Shown here: positions 15,816 to 25,445 of the stretch, in pieces
How the letters are laid out: every line of letters begins with the position of its first letter
How positions within the stretch are numbered: position 1 is the first letter of the stretch
DNA from: Peteryoungia ipomoeae
GTDB lineage: Bacteria > Pseudomonadota > Alphaproteobacteria > Rhizobiales > Rhizobiaceae
DNA: 64,000 bases
Direction of reading: 5' to 3'
Assembly: GCF_004912165.1 (NCBI RefSeq)
Contig: NZ_STGV01000006.1
Span: 242,446 to 306,445 of the forward strand
Position numbers and translations under genes: made by a program
The notes under the pieces: generated by a model
The model's database searches: none
Seen by the model: the letters and a program-made list of their open reading frames with translations, nothing else
What the model was told of the DNA's origin: nothing

Positions 15816-17432
15816 ATGACATCGTTTAAAGGCGGCAGCCCGCGTCCGGCACGCGTCCTCTTCGGAACCTTGATCGTTTCCATAATCTTATTCGCAGCCA
15901 CGCGTCTCCCGGATCACCCGGATGGCTTCGCATGGCCTGCATTCTTGCGGATACCGGTCGAATGGCCGCTCATCTGCCTGCTCGGTCTACTCTTGCCCTT
16001 TCTGCTGGCGCGTCTGCTGGGCTATCTGCTTGCGCTCTTTGTCGTGCTCATCCTGATGCTTAAGCTTGCCGATACAGGAGCGCAGATCGCACTCGAGCGC
16101 TCGTTCAACCCCTATCTCGATATCAAGATGGTGATGGATGGCTGGAACATCGTCTCCGGTTCAGTCGGGCAGGGTGTCGCCTTGATTGCGGTCGTTGTGG
16201 TGCTGCTGCTGCTCGCAGTGCTTGTCGTGCTTCTGGCCCGGTCCTGGCGCCTGATGGTCAGCGCCAGCGGGATGCTGCGCACCGGTCTCTTGGTCGGTTT
16301 CGGTCTGCTCGCAGCGTTTGGTGCCGGTCTGCTCCAGATGGGAAGTTCCTATGCTGATCTGCGGGTCGCTGCAGATCTGACCAATCGGATACATCACGTG
16401 GCCCGGTCGGTCGAGGACATGCGGGCTTTTGAAGCCGTGGTCGCGCGGGGCGAAGGCCCGAGGCAGGGAGCTGGACTCTTCGGCCGTCTGCAAGGCCGCG
16501 ATGTGATCGTCATCTTCATCGAGTCCTATGGTCGAAGCGCGATTGAGGATCCGCAATATGCTAACGTGACTGGTCCGCGATTGGCTGCAATGGAACAAGA
16601 GATTGCCACAGCGGGTCTGCAGTCATCCAGCACATGGGTTACATCGCCAACAGTGGGCGGCTTGAGCTGGCTGGCGCATGGCACTCTGATGTCGGGCCTT
16701 TGGGTGGATAACCAGGCACGTTATGATCGTTTGATGATCAGTGCCCAGCCGAGCCTGAACAGGCTGTTTTCGGAGGCAGGGTGGCAGACGGTTGCCGTCA
16801 TGCCGGCGATCACGATGGATTGGCCAGAAGCCGGCTACTACGGCTATCGCCAGATCCTCGCCGCCAAGGACCTAGGATATAAAGGAAAACCCTTCAACTG
16901 GGTGACTATGCCGGACCAATACACGCTTTCCGCCTTCGAGCGACTGGCGCGGGTGCCTGCGCGCGCCAAAGGGGAAAAGGTGATGGCGGAAATTGCCCTC
17001 ATTTCGAGCCACGCCCCCTGGACGCCCGTGGCTACGATGCTTGACTGGAGCGCGGTTGGCGATGGCTCCATCTTCGACGAACAGGCGACAAGCGGCGATC
17101 CGCCATCCGTGGTCTGGGCTGATCCGGAGAGGGTGCGGCGACAGTATATCGGAACGATTGACTACGCACTGCAGGCTGTCTCCAGCTACATCGCAAACTA
17201 TGGATCGGATGCGGTCTTCGTGATCCTGGGCGACCATCAGCCGGCGCGCATCATTACCGGTCCCAATGCCTCGCGCGCTGTCCCGGTTCATATCGTCAGT
17301 GCGGATGCAGACCTTATCGGCTCCTTTAAAGAAAAGGGCTTATCCCCCGGCATGAAGCCATCCCTCGATGCGGTCGAAATGCCGATGAACACTGTCCGTC
17401 AGATCCTGATCGATACATTTTCCGGTCGCTAG
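15816..17432 (+). CDS. Membrane-anchored sulfatase-fold phosphotransferase (LTA synthase/phosphoglycerol transferase type)
   Basis: 538 residues from the ATG at 15816 (AAGGA upstream). Residues 1-180 hold five hydrophobic segments; residues about 225-530 form the alkaline phosphatase/sulfatase-fold domain in the periplasm. Metal and nucleophile positions are visible: Glu236 in FIESYG, Ser284 in VGGLSW where relatives carry the catalytic Thr/Ser, 'ISSHAPWTP' and the C-terminal 'ILGDHQPA' with Asp-His ligands. Relatives transfer phosphoglycerol or phosphoethanolamine onto glycans or lipids. It ends 4 bases inside the convergent AraC-type gene. Placed last in the RibA/RibD/GT cluster it may decorate an envelope molecule. 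Confidence 0.82.
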   Translation: MTSFKGGSPRPARVLFGTLIVSIILFAATRLPDHPDGFAWPAFLRIPVEWPLICLLGLLLPFLLARLLGYLLALFVVLILMLKLADTGAQIALERSFNPYLDIKMVMDGWNIVSGSVGQGVALIAVVVVLLLLAVLVVLLARSWRLMVSASGMLRTGLLVGFGLLAAFGAGLLQMGSSYADLRVAADLTNRIHHVARSVEDMRAFEAVVARGEGPRQGAGLFGRLQGRDVIVIFIESYGRSAIEDPQYANVTGPRLAAMEQEIATAGLQSSSTWVTSPTVGGLSWLAHGTLMSGLWVDNQARYDRLMISAQPSLNRLFSEAGWQTVAVMPAITMDWPEAGYYGYRQILAAKDLGYKGKPFNWVTMPDQYTLSAFERLARVPARAKGEKVMAEIALISSHAPWTPVATMLDWSAVGDGSIFDEQATSGDPPSVVWADPERVRRQYIGTIDYALQAVSSYIANYGSDAVFVILGDHQPARIITGPNASRAVPVHIVSADADLIGSFKEKGLSPGMKPSLDAVEMPMNTVRQILIDTFSGR

Positions 17433-18337
17433 GGATCACTTTCGTCACGTGTGCCGAGCCGCTGCTGGTGCTGCGCTTTCCAGTGTCGCGGGGTCATGCC
17501 GACCTGCTTCAGGAAGAAGCGCGAAAAATAGGCCGGGTCGCCAAAACCGAGTCTAAAGGCAATTTCCTGCACGGTTCCGGCGGTAAACAACAGTTCTCGC
17601 TGTGCCTCGTCCAGCAAGCGGGCGGAAATCAGAGACTGGGTGCTCAACCCCGTCTTGGCTTTCACGATCCTGTTGAGATGCGTCGGCGAAATGCCAACGG
17701 CCTCGGCAAAAAAGGTGACCGGTCGATGCTCACGAACATGTCGATGGACGAGTGACAGCAAGAGTTCGAGCCTGATGTCGTCCGTATCGACAGCCAAATG
17801 CCGGCGGCGTTCCATGTTTGCTGCGCGCGCCAACATAACCAGAACCTGGGAAATCGCGCTCTCGACGAATACAGGCCAACCCGCCTGCCTCTTCTGGCAT
17901 TCATCCGCGATCTGGCTGATTGCGATCGGCAGGCAGGACCTATGGTCTGCCTCGGAAATCCGCGTCACTCGCGGTTCAGAGAGGAACTCACGCATCCAGC
18001 CTTGTTCTCCTACCCGTGCCTGCACCCTGTCATGTGAAACGGTGATGACATGGCCGTCGACATCAGGAGAAAATCGGAACCCGTGGATGAGACCCGGCGG
18101 GATGGTGATCAATGAGACTGGTTCGAATCGCACAATCTCGTCGCTGAAGACGGCATCGCCAGATCCCTCGGTGACGGACAGGATCTGGAAGAAATGCGAA
18201 TGCCGATGCATCCCGATTTCCCAGTGATGCAGACTGCTTCTCGCGGGAATCGTCTCGCAATGCACCCAGAATGGACCAGCATGGCCCTCGTCCTCTCCGT
18301 AGAGCTCATAAGTTGGTACGGGTTGAGTTGCTGCCAT
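17429..18337 (-). CDS. pobR: AraC-family transcriptional regulator, probable activator of pobA
   Basis: From the ATG at 18337 the product begins 'MAATQPVPTYELYGE', a beginning shared by AraC-type PobR regulators as I recall them; 302 residues. The N-terminal cupin sensor contains 'HRHSHFFQIL'. Two helix-turn-helices are at the C-terminus: 'FFAEAVGISPTHLNRIVKA' and 'VQEIAFRLGFGDPAYFSRF', the second being the AraC signature. It is divergent from the 4-hydroxybenzoate hydroxylase gene with a 126-base gap, so I infer that it senses 4-hydroxybenzoate and activates that gene. The symbol rests on context plus N-terminal similarity. Confidence 0.85.
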   Translation of the reverse strand: MAATQPVPTYELYGEDEGHAGPFWVHCETIPARSSLHHWEIGMHRHSHFFQILSVTEGSGDAVFSDEIVRFEPVSLITIPPGLIHGFRFSPDVDGHVITVSHDRVQARVGEQGWMREFLSEPRVTRISEADHRSCLPIAISQIADECQKRQAGWPVFVESAISQVLVMLARAANMERRRHLAVDTDDIRLELLLSLVHRHVREHRPVTFFAEAVGISPTHLNRIVKAKTGLSTQSLISARLLDEAQRELLFTAGTVQEIAFRLGFGDPAYFSRFFLKQVGMTPRHWKAQHQQRLGTRDESDP

Positions 18338-18448
18338 GAATACCACGACGATGTTCGATTTGTGCAAGACTGTGTCTCATGCGTCCATTGTATGGAAGCC
18401 CCTTTCAGCCGACAAATTGTGAAAAGCCAGTTTTGCAGAACGCACTGA

Positions 18449-19636
<1,188 letters not shown>

Positions 19637-19657
19637 ATCGCGTAGCCTTTCAGCCGG

Positions 19658-20170
19658 TCAGTCGATATCGTCGTCGCCAGGGATGATGTCTTCGTAGATC
19701 CGCTTGAGGGCGCCGATGAAGACTTGTAGCTCTTGCGGTGTGAAGCGGCTGGTAAAGCGTTCTTCGTGTTCTCGCTGCAGGCGGCGTGCATGGGTAAGCA
19801 GGCTTGCACCGTCTCCCGTCATGCGCAACTCCTGACGGCGACGATCGATTGACGAGGGCTGCCGCACGATCAGGTTCCGGGCTTCGAGGCGGTTGACCAG
19901 GGCCATCATCGTCGCGCGATCCATGCTGAGCTGATGGGCAATGTCGATTTGCCCGACGCCGGGATTTGCGGCGATCAGTTCGAGCACCGCAAACTGCTTC
20001 TGCGTCAACCCGAGCTCTCCCATCGTCGCAGAGTAGTCCTGGTAGATGGCGACATTGGCCATTCGCATGTGAAACCCGAGAATATCGTCGAGACGGCCCG
20101 TCCGAAGGCGACCGCCAAGCTCGAAGGTTTCGTCATCATTCGCCGGTTTCAGGTCTACAGGTTGGGCCAT
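19658..20170 (-). CDS. MarR-family transcriptional regulator, probable hydroxycinnamate repressor
   Basis: 170 residues with the winged-helix core: 'GLTQKQFAVLELIAANPGVGQIDIA', recognition helix 'SMDRATMMALVNRLEARNLI' and wing 'RQPSSIDRRRQELRMT', the last being typical of MarR. It is divergent from a hydroxycinnamate-CoA ligase gene with 154 bases between them that contain inverted repeats (20246-20286). MarR proteins of this setting (CouR/FerR/HcaR type) are released by the CoA thioester; that effector is inferred. Confidence 0.88.
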   Translation of the reverse strand: MAQPVDLKPANDDETFELGGRLRTGRLDDILGFHMRMANVAIYQDYSATMGELGLTQKQFAVLELIAANPGVGQIDIAHQLSMDRATMMALVNRLEARNLIVRQPSSIDRRRQELRMTGDGASLLTHARRLQREHEERFTSRFTPQELQVFIGALKRIYEDIIPGDDDID

Positions 20171-20245
20171 CGCGCGCCTTTTCTGGTCAAAAAAAGATCA
20201 AAAGTCTTGTATCGGCATATTCTGTTCTATCAAAGAAATAAGCGC

Positions 20246-20286
20246 TTGTCTGCGGTAGACAATAGTATAGTTTGTGTAGCATACTA
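20246..20286. promoter_or_regulatory. Two adjacent inverted repeats, probable MarR operators
   Basis: TTGTCT (20246-20251), GCGGT spacer, AGACAA (20257-20262) is a perfect 6-base inverted repeat. Directly after it TAGTAT (20263-20268) and ATACTA (20281-20286) form a second one with a 12-base spacer. They lie in the divergent promoter region between the MarR gene and the CoA-ligase gene, about 40 bases before the ligase start, where a repressor would block both promoters. Confidence 0.55.
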
Positions 20287-20324
20287 AATTCCATGGGTGG
20301 GTTGCAGACGCGAGGAGGAGCGCT

Positions 20325-21860
20325 ATGCAGAAACGGGCGACGACGTCGGAGGGCGTCGGGCTTGAGACGGACGATCCCTTGGCCTATCAGGCAAGAACCG
20401 GACCTGGTCGCAGTGCGGTGGTGGAAATCGCCACCGGCCTGGCATTGAGCTATCGCGAGTTGAACGAACTCACAGGCAGGATCGGTGGTTGGTTGCAAGC
20501 CTTCGGGTCTGCGCAGAAGCCGTCGCGGATCGCCTATCTCGGGCGCAATTCCATTGCCCAGATTGCGACATGCCTCGCCTGCCAGCGGATTGGCTTTGTA
20601 TTCGTCCCACTGAATTGGCGGTTGGGCGCGCGCGAGCTTGCGGCAATCATCGAGGATTGCGCACCGGATCTTATCCTGTCTGACGCGGAATTTTTGCCTG
20701 TTTTGTCAGGTGTCGATGCCCGCGAAATCGTCGCAATCGAGGGCGAACAAGGACTGCTTGCACAAGCTGCGCAGTGCAGTGATCCCGCCGAAGTGCGCTT
20801 TCCCTGCGATCATCCCTGCATAATGCTTTACACGTCCGGCACGACAGGCAAGCCGAAGGGCGTGGTGATCACGCGTGGAAACGCCTATGCCTCAGCCCTC
20901 AATTTCGCGATGGTCGGCAATTTGACCGCGCAGTCTGTCACCCTGTGCGACCTGCCATTTTTTCACACAATCGGCCTGGTGGCGATTGGCAGAACAACGC
21001 TGACAATGGGTGGGCGTCTGGTGATCTCGGACAGGTTCCTGCCCGAGAGAAGCCTCGCAACGCTGGGCGATCCGAAGCTTGGCGTCACCCATTACTTTGC
21101 TGTCCCACAGATGGCCGCGGCGCTGAAGTCCTCAGCTCATTGGAACCCAAAGGCTTTGACCGCGCTCCAGGCAATTTTCATCGGCGGCGCGCCGCTCTCG
21201 CCCAGCCTGATTGAGTCATTCCTTGCCGACGGCATCCCGCTGGTCAACGGCTACGGCATGAGCGAAGCCGGAACCGCCCTGCACATGCCGCTTGATCGGG
21301 ACGCTGTCCGCGCTCATCCGGGCAGCGTAGGCTATCCGGCTCCCTTGCTCGACATGCGTCTGGTCGATGACAATGGTGAGGATGTTGACGACGGTGCGGT
21401 GGGCGAGATCTGGCTGCGGGGGCCGTCCGTAACGCCGGGCTATTGGAACAAGCCGGAAGAGACAACCCGCGCATTTGTCGACGGCTGGTACCGCACCGGC
21501 GATCTGGGTCGCAAGGATGCGTCTGGAGTCTATTTCGTGCCGGATCGTCTCAAAGACATGTACATCACGGGCGGCGAGAATGTGTTTCCAGCGGAAGTCG
21601 AAGCGGTGATCGGCGCCCATCCGCGTGTGGTGGATGTTGCCGTGATTGGCGTGCCAGATCCGAAATGGGGCGAAACGGGGCTTGCCTTCATTGTCGCGGG
21701 CAAAGAGCCGCCGAACTTGGACGAAATTGTCATGCTGTGCGGCGAACGGCTCGCGCACTACAAGCGCCCCAGTCAGTTTCTTTTTGTCGAATCCATCCCG
21801 CGTACCGCATCCGGAAAGGCGCAGAAACATGTTCTGCGCGCCAACCATGCGGTGCGTTGA
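20325..21860 (+). CDS. Hydroxycinnamate-CoA ligase (feruloyl/p-coumaroyl-CoA synthetase type)
   Basis: 511 residues, an adenylate-forming acyl-CoA ligase. AMP-binding P-loop 'LYTSGTTGKPKGVV' near residues 167-180, 'YGMSEAG' (A5 region), 'YRTGDLGRKD' (A7/A8), 'ITGGENVFPAEVE' and the C-terminal lysine loop 'PRTASGKAQKHVLR'. It activates an aromatic acid to its CoA thioester with ATP. Substrate assignment comes from context: the hydroxycinnamoyl-CoA hydratase/lyase gene follows by 51 bases and pobA is close. GGAGGAGCGCT precedes the start. Confidence 0.85.
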   Translation: MQKRATTSEGVGLETDDPLAYQARTGPGRSAVVEIATGLALSYRELNELTGRIGGWLQAFGSAQKPSRIAYLGRNSIAQIATCLACQRIGFVFVPLNWRLGARELAAIIEDCAPDLILSDAEFLPVLSGVDAREIVAIEGEQGLLAQAAQCSDPAEVRFPCDHPCIMLYTSGTTGKPKGVVITRGNAYASALNFAMVGNLTAQSVTLCDLPFFHTIGLVAIGRTTLTMGGRLVISDRFLPERSLATLGDPKLGVTHYFAVPQMAAALKSSAHWNPKALTALQAIFIGGAPLSPSLIESFLADGIPLVNGYGMSEAGTALHMPLDRDAVRAHPGSVGYPAPLLDMRLVDDNGEDVDDGAVGEIWLRGPSVTPGYWNKPEETTRAFVDGWYRTGDLGRKDASGVYFVPDRLKDMYITGGENVFPAEVEAVIGAHPRVVDVAVIGVPDPKWGETGLAFIVAGKEPPNLDEIVMLCGERLAHYKRPSQFLFVESIPRTASGKAQKHVLRANHAVR

Positions 21861-21911
21861 AAGCACTTCGTCCCGGTTGAGGGCAAACAGACTTGTCCCA
21901 GGAGCAAATCT

Positions 21912-22742
21912 ATGACCGATCCTAAAACCGTCTCTGCAGAGCCCGTTCTCGTTGAATTCGACAATGGAATTGCCTTTGTCACGCTTAATCGTCCGGAAAA
22001 GCGCAATGCGATGAACCCGGCCTTGAATATCCGTATGATGGATGTGCTCGATGAACTGGAGGCAGACGAGCGCTGCGGCGTTTTGGTCATACGCGGTGCG
22101 GGCCAGTCCTGGTCAGCCGGAATGGATCTCAAGGAATATTTCCGAGAGAACGACGGCAAGGGCCGCGCTGCGGTACTGAAAAGTCGCCGTCAATCCGGCG
22201 GCTGGTGGAACCGGCTGATGTATTTCGAAAAGCCGACCATCGCCATGGTCAATGGCTGGTGCTTCGGTGGTGCCTTCACTCCGCTTGTCGCCTGCGATCT
22301 TGCGATTGCCGCCGATGAGGCGACCTTCGGGCTTTCGGAGATCAACTGGGGCATCCTGCCGGGCGGCAATGTGACCCGCGCGGTTGCCGAAGTCATGGGC
22401 CACCGCGATGCGCTCTACTACATCATGACCGGCGAGACCTTTGGCGGCCAGAAGGCGCGCGAGATGGGCCTCGTCAATGAATCCGTGCCGCTTGCCGATC
22501 TCGAGACTCGTGTTCGGTCGCTTTGTGCCACGCTTCTGGAGAAGAATCCGACAGTCCTCAAGGCCGCCAAGGATACCTTCAAACGGGTGCGCCACATGCC
22601 TTGGGAGCAGGCGGATGACTACATCTATGCCAAGCTCGAACAGATGCTGCTGCTCGACAAGAGCAACGGTCGCGCCGAGGGCCTCAAGCAGTTTCTCGAT
22701 GACAAGACCTACAGGCCGGGGCTTGGGGCCTATAAGCGCTGA
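21912..22742 (+). CDS. p-hydroxycinnamoyl-CoA hydratase/lyase (vanillin-synthase type)
   Basis: 276 residues, crotonase fold. Segments strongly resemble Pseudomonas Ech/HCHL: 'WSAGMDLKEYFRE' (oxyanion loop), 'IAMVNGWCFGGAFTPLVAC' and 'ATFGLSEINWGILPGG', where the Glu of LSEINWG is the catalytic acid. 'YYIMTGETFGG' is also family-specific. It hydrates feruloyl- or coumaroyl-CoA and splits it to an aromatic aldehyde and acetyl-CoA. The aldehyde dehydrogenase needed to reach 4-hydroxybenzoate or vanillate is not in the window. Same operon as the ligase. Confidence 0.92.
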   Translation: MTDPKTVSAEPVLVEFDNGIAFVTLNRPEKRNAMNPALNIRMMDVLDELEADERCGVLVIRGAGQSWSAGMDLKEYFRENDGKGRAAVLKSRRQSGGWWNRLMYFEKPTIAMVNGWCFGGAFTPLVACDLAIAADEATFGLSEINWGILPGGNVTRAVAEVMGHRDALYYIMTGETFGGQKAREMGLVNESVPLADLETRVRSLCATLLEKNPTVLKAAKDTFKRVRHMPWEQADDYIYAKLEQMLLLDKSNGRAEGLKQFLDDKTYRPGLGAYKR

Positions 22743-22761
22743 GGGTCGCAATCACCGCGCT

Positions 22762-22796
22762 TGTAATGACATCGTCATTGCATGGATTGTAATGAT
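22762..22796. promoter_or_regulatory. Operator-like repeats ahead of the TacA-type antitoxin
   Basis: TGTAATGAC (22762-22770), ATC, GTCATTGCA (22774-22782) is an inverted repeat with one mismatch. A further copy TTGTAATGAT (22787-22796) repeats TTGTAATGAC (22761-22770) at a 26-base distance. It ends 43 bases before the antitoxin start, the usual place for autoregulation by an RHH antitoxin. Confidence 0.6.
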
Positions 22797-22839
22797 TATG
22801 TCTTTGCGTTATGATGCCGAGGAACAACGGAGCAGCCTC

Positions 22840-23130
22840 ATGACGCAAACTGAGAACAGGTCCACAGCAAGCATTCCGCTGAACATGCGGATCAAACCTC
22901 AGACTCGCAATCTGATTGATCGGGCGGCAGAATTGCTTGGCAAGACGCGAACGGACTTCATGCTGGAGGCATCCGAGCGCCGGGCGGAAGAAGTCTTGCT
23001 GGACCGGACAGTCTTCAGGGTGAGCCCGGAGGTCTATGCCGAATATCTCGCTCGGCTGGACGAGCCTGTCCGCCCCAATGAAAAGCTGCGGCACACTATG
23101 GCCGCCAAAGCGTCGTGGGATGCAGAGTGA
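22840..23130 (+). CDS. TacA-type (DUF1778) antitoxin, ribbon-helix-helix
   Basis: 96 residues from the ATG at 22840, which has GGAG 7 bases upstream. N-terminal RHH pattern 'ASIPLNMRIKPQTRNLIDRAAELLGKT' with 'RTDFMLEAS' and a C-terminal tail 'VYAEYLARLDEPVRPNEKLR', which in this family wraps the GNAT toxin. It binds DNA and neutralises the partner toxin. Its TGA overlaps the toxin's GTG by four bases, as expected for a toxin-antitoxin pair. Confidence 0.87.
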   Translation: MTQTENRSTASIPLNMRIKPQTRNLIDRAAELLGKTRTDFMLEASERRAEEVLLDRTVFRVSPEVYAEYLARLDEPVRPNEKLRHTMAAKASWDAE

Positions 23131-23621
23131 GACTGAGCAAGCCGGTTCCGCTGGCAGATCATCACCAATTGGCTGATTTTTCTTCGGGTGTGCCCGAACT
23201 GGATAACTGGTTGCGACGGCGGGCGTGGACCAACCAGGTGAATGGGGCTTCCCGCACCTTCGTCGTCTGCGATGAGGGCAAGGTGGTTGCCTATTACGCG
23301 CTGGCTTCCGGCTCCGTGAGCGTGGCAGAAGCGCCGGGACGGCTCAAGCGCAACATGCCGGATCCCATCCCTGTCGCGGTTCTCGGGCGGCTTGCCGTCG
23401 ACAAGGCCTATCAAGGGCGGTTCATAGGAAGGGCCCTGGTCCGGGATGCGTGCCTTCGTCTGCTGAATGCCGCGGAAATCCTGGGTATTCGCGGCATATT
23501 GGTTCACGCGCTCTCTGAGAATGCCCGCGCATTTTACGAGCGGGTCGGGTTTATCCCGTCCCCGCTCGATCCGATGACGCTCATGATCAGTCTGCGCGAT
23601 CTGGAAGAAGCGCTTCGCTGA
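23127..23621 (+). CDS. TacT-type GNAT N-acetyltransferase toxin
   Basis: 164 residues from the GTG at 23127. GNAT core with 'VAYYALASGSV', 'PVAVLGRLAVDKAYQGRFIGRALVRDA' (acetyl-CoA-binding R/Q-x-x-G-x-G/A region; here Q-G-R-F-I-G-R-A) and 'ENARAFYERVGFIPSP' with the catalytic Tyr. Known TacT/AtaT toxins acetylate the amino group of aminoacyl-tRNA and stop translation. Alternative GTG at 23115 would enlarge the overlap. Paired with the DUF1778 antitoxin. Confidence 0.87.
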   Translation: MRLSKPVPLADHHQLADFSSGVPELDNWLRRRAWTNQVNGASRTFVVCDEGKVVAYYALASGSVSVAEAPGRLKRNMPDPIPVAVLGRLAVDKAYQGRFIGRALVRDACLRLLNAAEILGIRGILVHALSENARAFYERVGFIPSPLDPMTLMISLRDLEEALR

Positions 23622-23665
23622 CAGGATTTCGATGCCGAATGCATGAAGCCAGAGCGCGCTAGACC

Positions 23666-25396
23666 CTACCCCTCAAAACGCGCAATCACTGCTCCGGCCT
23701 GCAGATAGGCGCCGGCGGCGGCTTCGAGGCGGATGATGCCGGCGCGGCTTGCCGTCACCTGCGTTTCCATCTTCATCGCTTCCATCACAGCGATCAGGTC
23801 TCCGGCTTCGACGCTGGCGCCATCTTCGACCTTGAAGGCCTGCAATGTGCCGGCAATCGGAGCGGCAATGGCGGACGCATCCACCGCCTGCGCCGTGCCT
23901 TCGGTCTGAGTGCCCGGAGCGGAGAGGCCGCCGAGGCCTGCAAGCAAGGATGCCGGAATGCCCAGCGCATGGCGCTTGCCGTCGATCTCGACATGGGTAC
24001 GGATCATCGAAGCATCGCCCAGCGGTTCCGGGCGCGCCATCGCATCGAGCTTGTCGGCGAAATCGGTTTCGATCCAGCGGGTGTGGACCTTGAAGCCGTT
24101 CTCGCCGGTGAAGTCTCTTTCTTCCAGGATAGCGCGGTCGAAGGGCAGCACGGTTGCCAGTCCTTCGATGTTGAACTCCTTCAATGCGCGGCGGGCGCGG
24201 GCGATCGCCTGTTCGCGTGTGGCGCCCGTGACGATCAGCTTGGCCATCAGGCTGTCGAAGGTGCCGGGAACCGTCGAGCCGGTCTGCACGCCGCTGTCGA
24301 GCCGGATGCCGGGGCCGGAGGGTGCGTCGAATGCGGTGATTTTGCCAGGCGTCGGCAGGAAGCCGCGACCGGGATCCTCGGCATTGATGCGGAACTCGAT
24401 CGAGTGGCCGCGTGGTGCGGGTGTCTCGGTGACGCCAAGCTTTTCGCCGGCCGCGATACGGAACTGCTCGATCACGAGATCGATGCCCGTCGTCTCCTCA
24501 GTGACGGGATGCTCGACCTGCAGGCGGGTATTGACCTCGAGGAAGGAAATCGTGCCGTCTGCGCCGAGCAGGAACTCCACCGTGCCCGCGCCGGAGTAAC
24601 CGGCGGCCGCACAGATGCGCTTGGCCGCATCATGGATCGACTGTCGCTGGCTGTCGGACAGGAAGGGCGCCGGGGCCTCTTCGACGAGCTTCTGATTGCG
24701 GCGCTGAAGCGAGCAGTCGCGCGTGCCGAGAACGAGCACATTGCCATGCTTGTCGGCGAGAACCTGCGCCTCGATATGGCGCGGGCGATCGAGAAAGCGC
24801 TCCAGGAAACATTCGCCGCGACCAAAGGCGGCCTTGGCCTCGCGCACGGCAGATTCGTAAAGCTCCACCACTTCTTCCATCTTCCACGCGACCTTCAGGC
24901 CGCGACCGCCACCGCCAAAGGCCGCCTTGATCGCCACCGGCAGGCCGTGCTTTTCGGCAAAGGCAACCACTTCCGCTGCGGTCTCGACCGGGCCGTCGCT
25001 GCCGGCAACCAGGGGAGCGCCGACCGAAAGGGCGATGCGGCGCGCCTCGACCTTGTCGCCGAGCGCATCGATGACATGCGGGTCGGGACCGATCCAGGTG
25101 AGGCCCGCTTCCTGCACAGCGCGGGCGAATTCGGCTCGCTCGGAGAGGAAACCATAGCCGGGATGAACCGCATCGGCGCCGGATTTCTTGGCAATCGCGA
25201 TCAGCTTGTCCATGTCGAGATAGGTCTCAGTCGGTCGGCTTCCATCGAGGCCGTAGGCTTCGTCGGCAAGCGAGACGTAGACGGCGTCTACGTCGGGATC
25301 GGCATAGACGGCGACCGATTGCAGGCCATGGTCATGGCAGGCGCGGATGATGCGCACGGCAATCTCGCCGCGATTGGCAATCAGCACTTTCTTCAT
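23666..25396 (-). CDS. Biotin carboxylase fused to a biotin carboxyl carrier domain
   Basis: 576 residues from the ATG at 25396 (GAGGAAAC upstream); the 37 longer residues in frame are not family-like. '[20 protein letters not shown]' opens the biotin carboxylase, followed by the ATP-grasp domain ('[12 protein letters not shown]') and '[17 protein letters not shown]'. The C-terminal carrier domain has biotinyl-Lys542 in EAMKMETQV. Such proteins carboxylate biotin for an acyl-CoA or other carboxyltransferase. No carboxyltransferase of the PccB type is adjacent; the neighbours are PxpB/C (annotated in many genomes as biotin-dependent carboxyltransferase-like), so the true acceptor is open. Last gene of the minus-strand pxp operon. 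Confidence 0.88.
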   Translation of the reverse strand: MKKVLIANRGEIAVRIIRACHDHGLQSVAVYADPDVDAVYVSLADEAYGLDGSRPTETYLDMDKLIAIAKKSGADAVHPGYGFLSERAEFARAVQEAGLTWIGPDPHVIDALGDKVEARRIALSVGAPLVAGSDGPVETAAEVVAFAEKHGLPVAIKAAFGGGGRGLKVAWKMEEVVELYESAVREAKAAFGRGECFLERFLDRPRHIEAQVLADKHGNVLVLGTRDCSLQRRNQKLVEEAPAPFLSDSQRQSIHDAAKRICAAAGYSGAGTVEFLLGADGTISFLEVNTRLQVEHPVTEETTGIDLVIEQFRIAAGEKLGVTETPAPRGHSIEFRINAEDPGRGFLPTPGKITAFDAPSGPGIRLDSGVQTGSTVPGTFDSLMAKLIVTGATREQAIARARRALKEFNIEGLATVLPFDRAILEERDFTGENGFKVHTRWIETDFADKLDAMARPEPLGDASMIRTHVEIDGKRHALGIPASLLAGLGGLSAPGTQTEGTAQAVDASAIAAPIAGTLQAFKVEDGASVEAGDLIAVMEAMKMETQVTASRAGIIRLEAAAGAYLQAGAVIARFEG

Positions 25397-25445
25397 CGAA
25401 TGTTTCCTCACAGTCGTGTTGCGGCCTGTCATGGCGTGTTGCGGA

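Noticed and set aside
14747..15829. 360-codon plus-strand frame opposite the LPG-flippase-like gene
   Set aside because: Polar low-complexity product, no motif; minus strand has clear helices and family loops.
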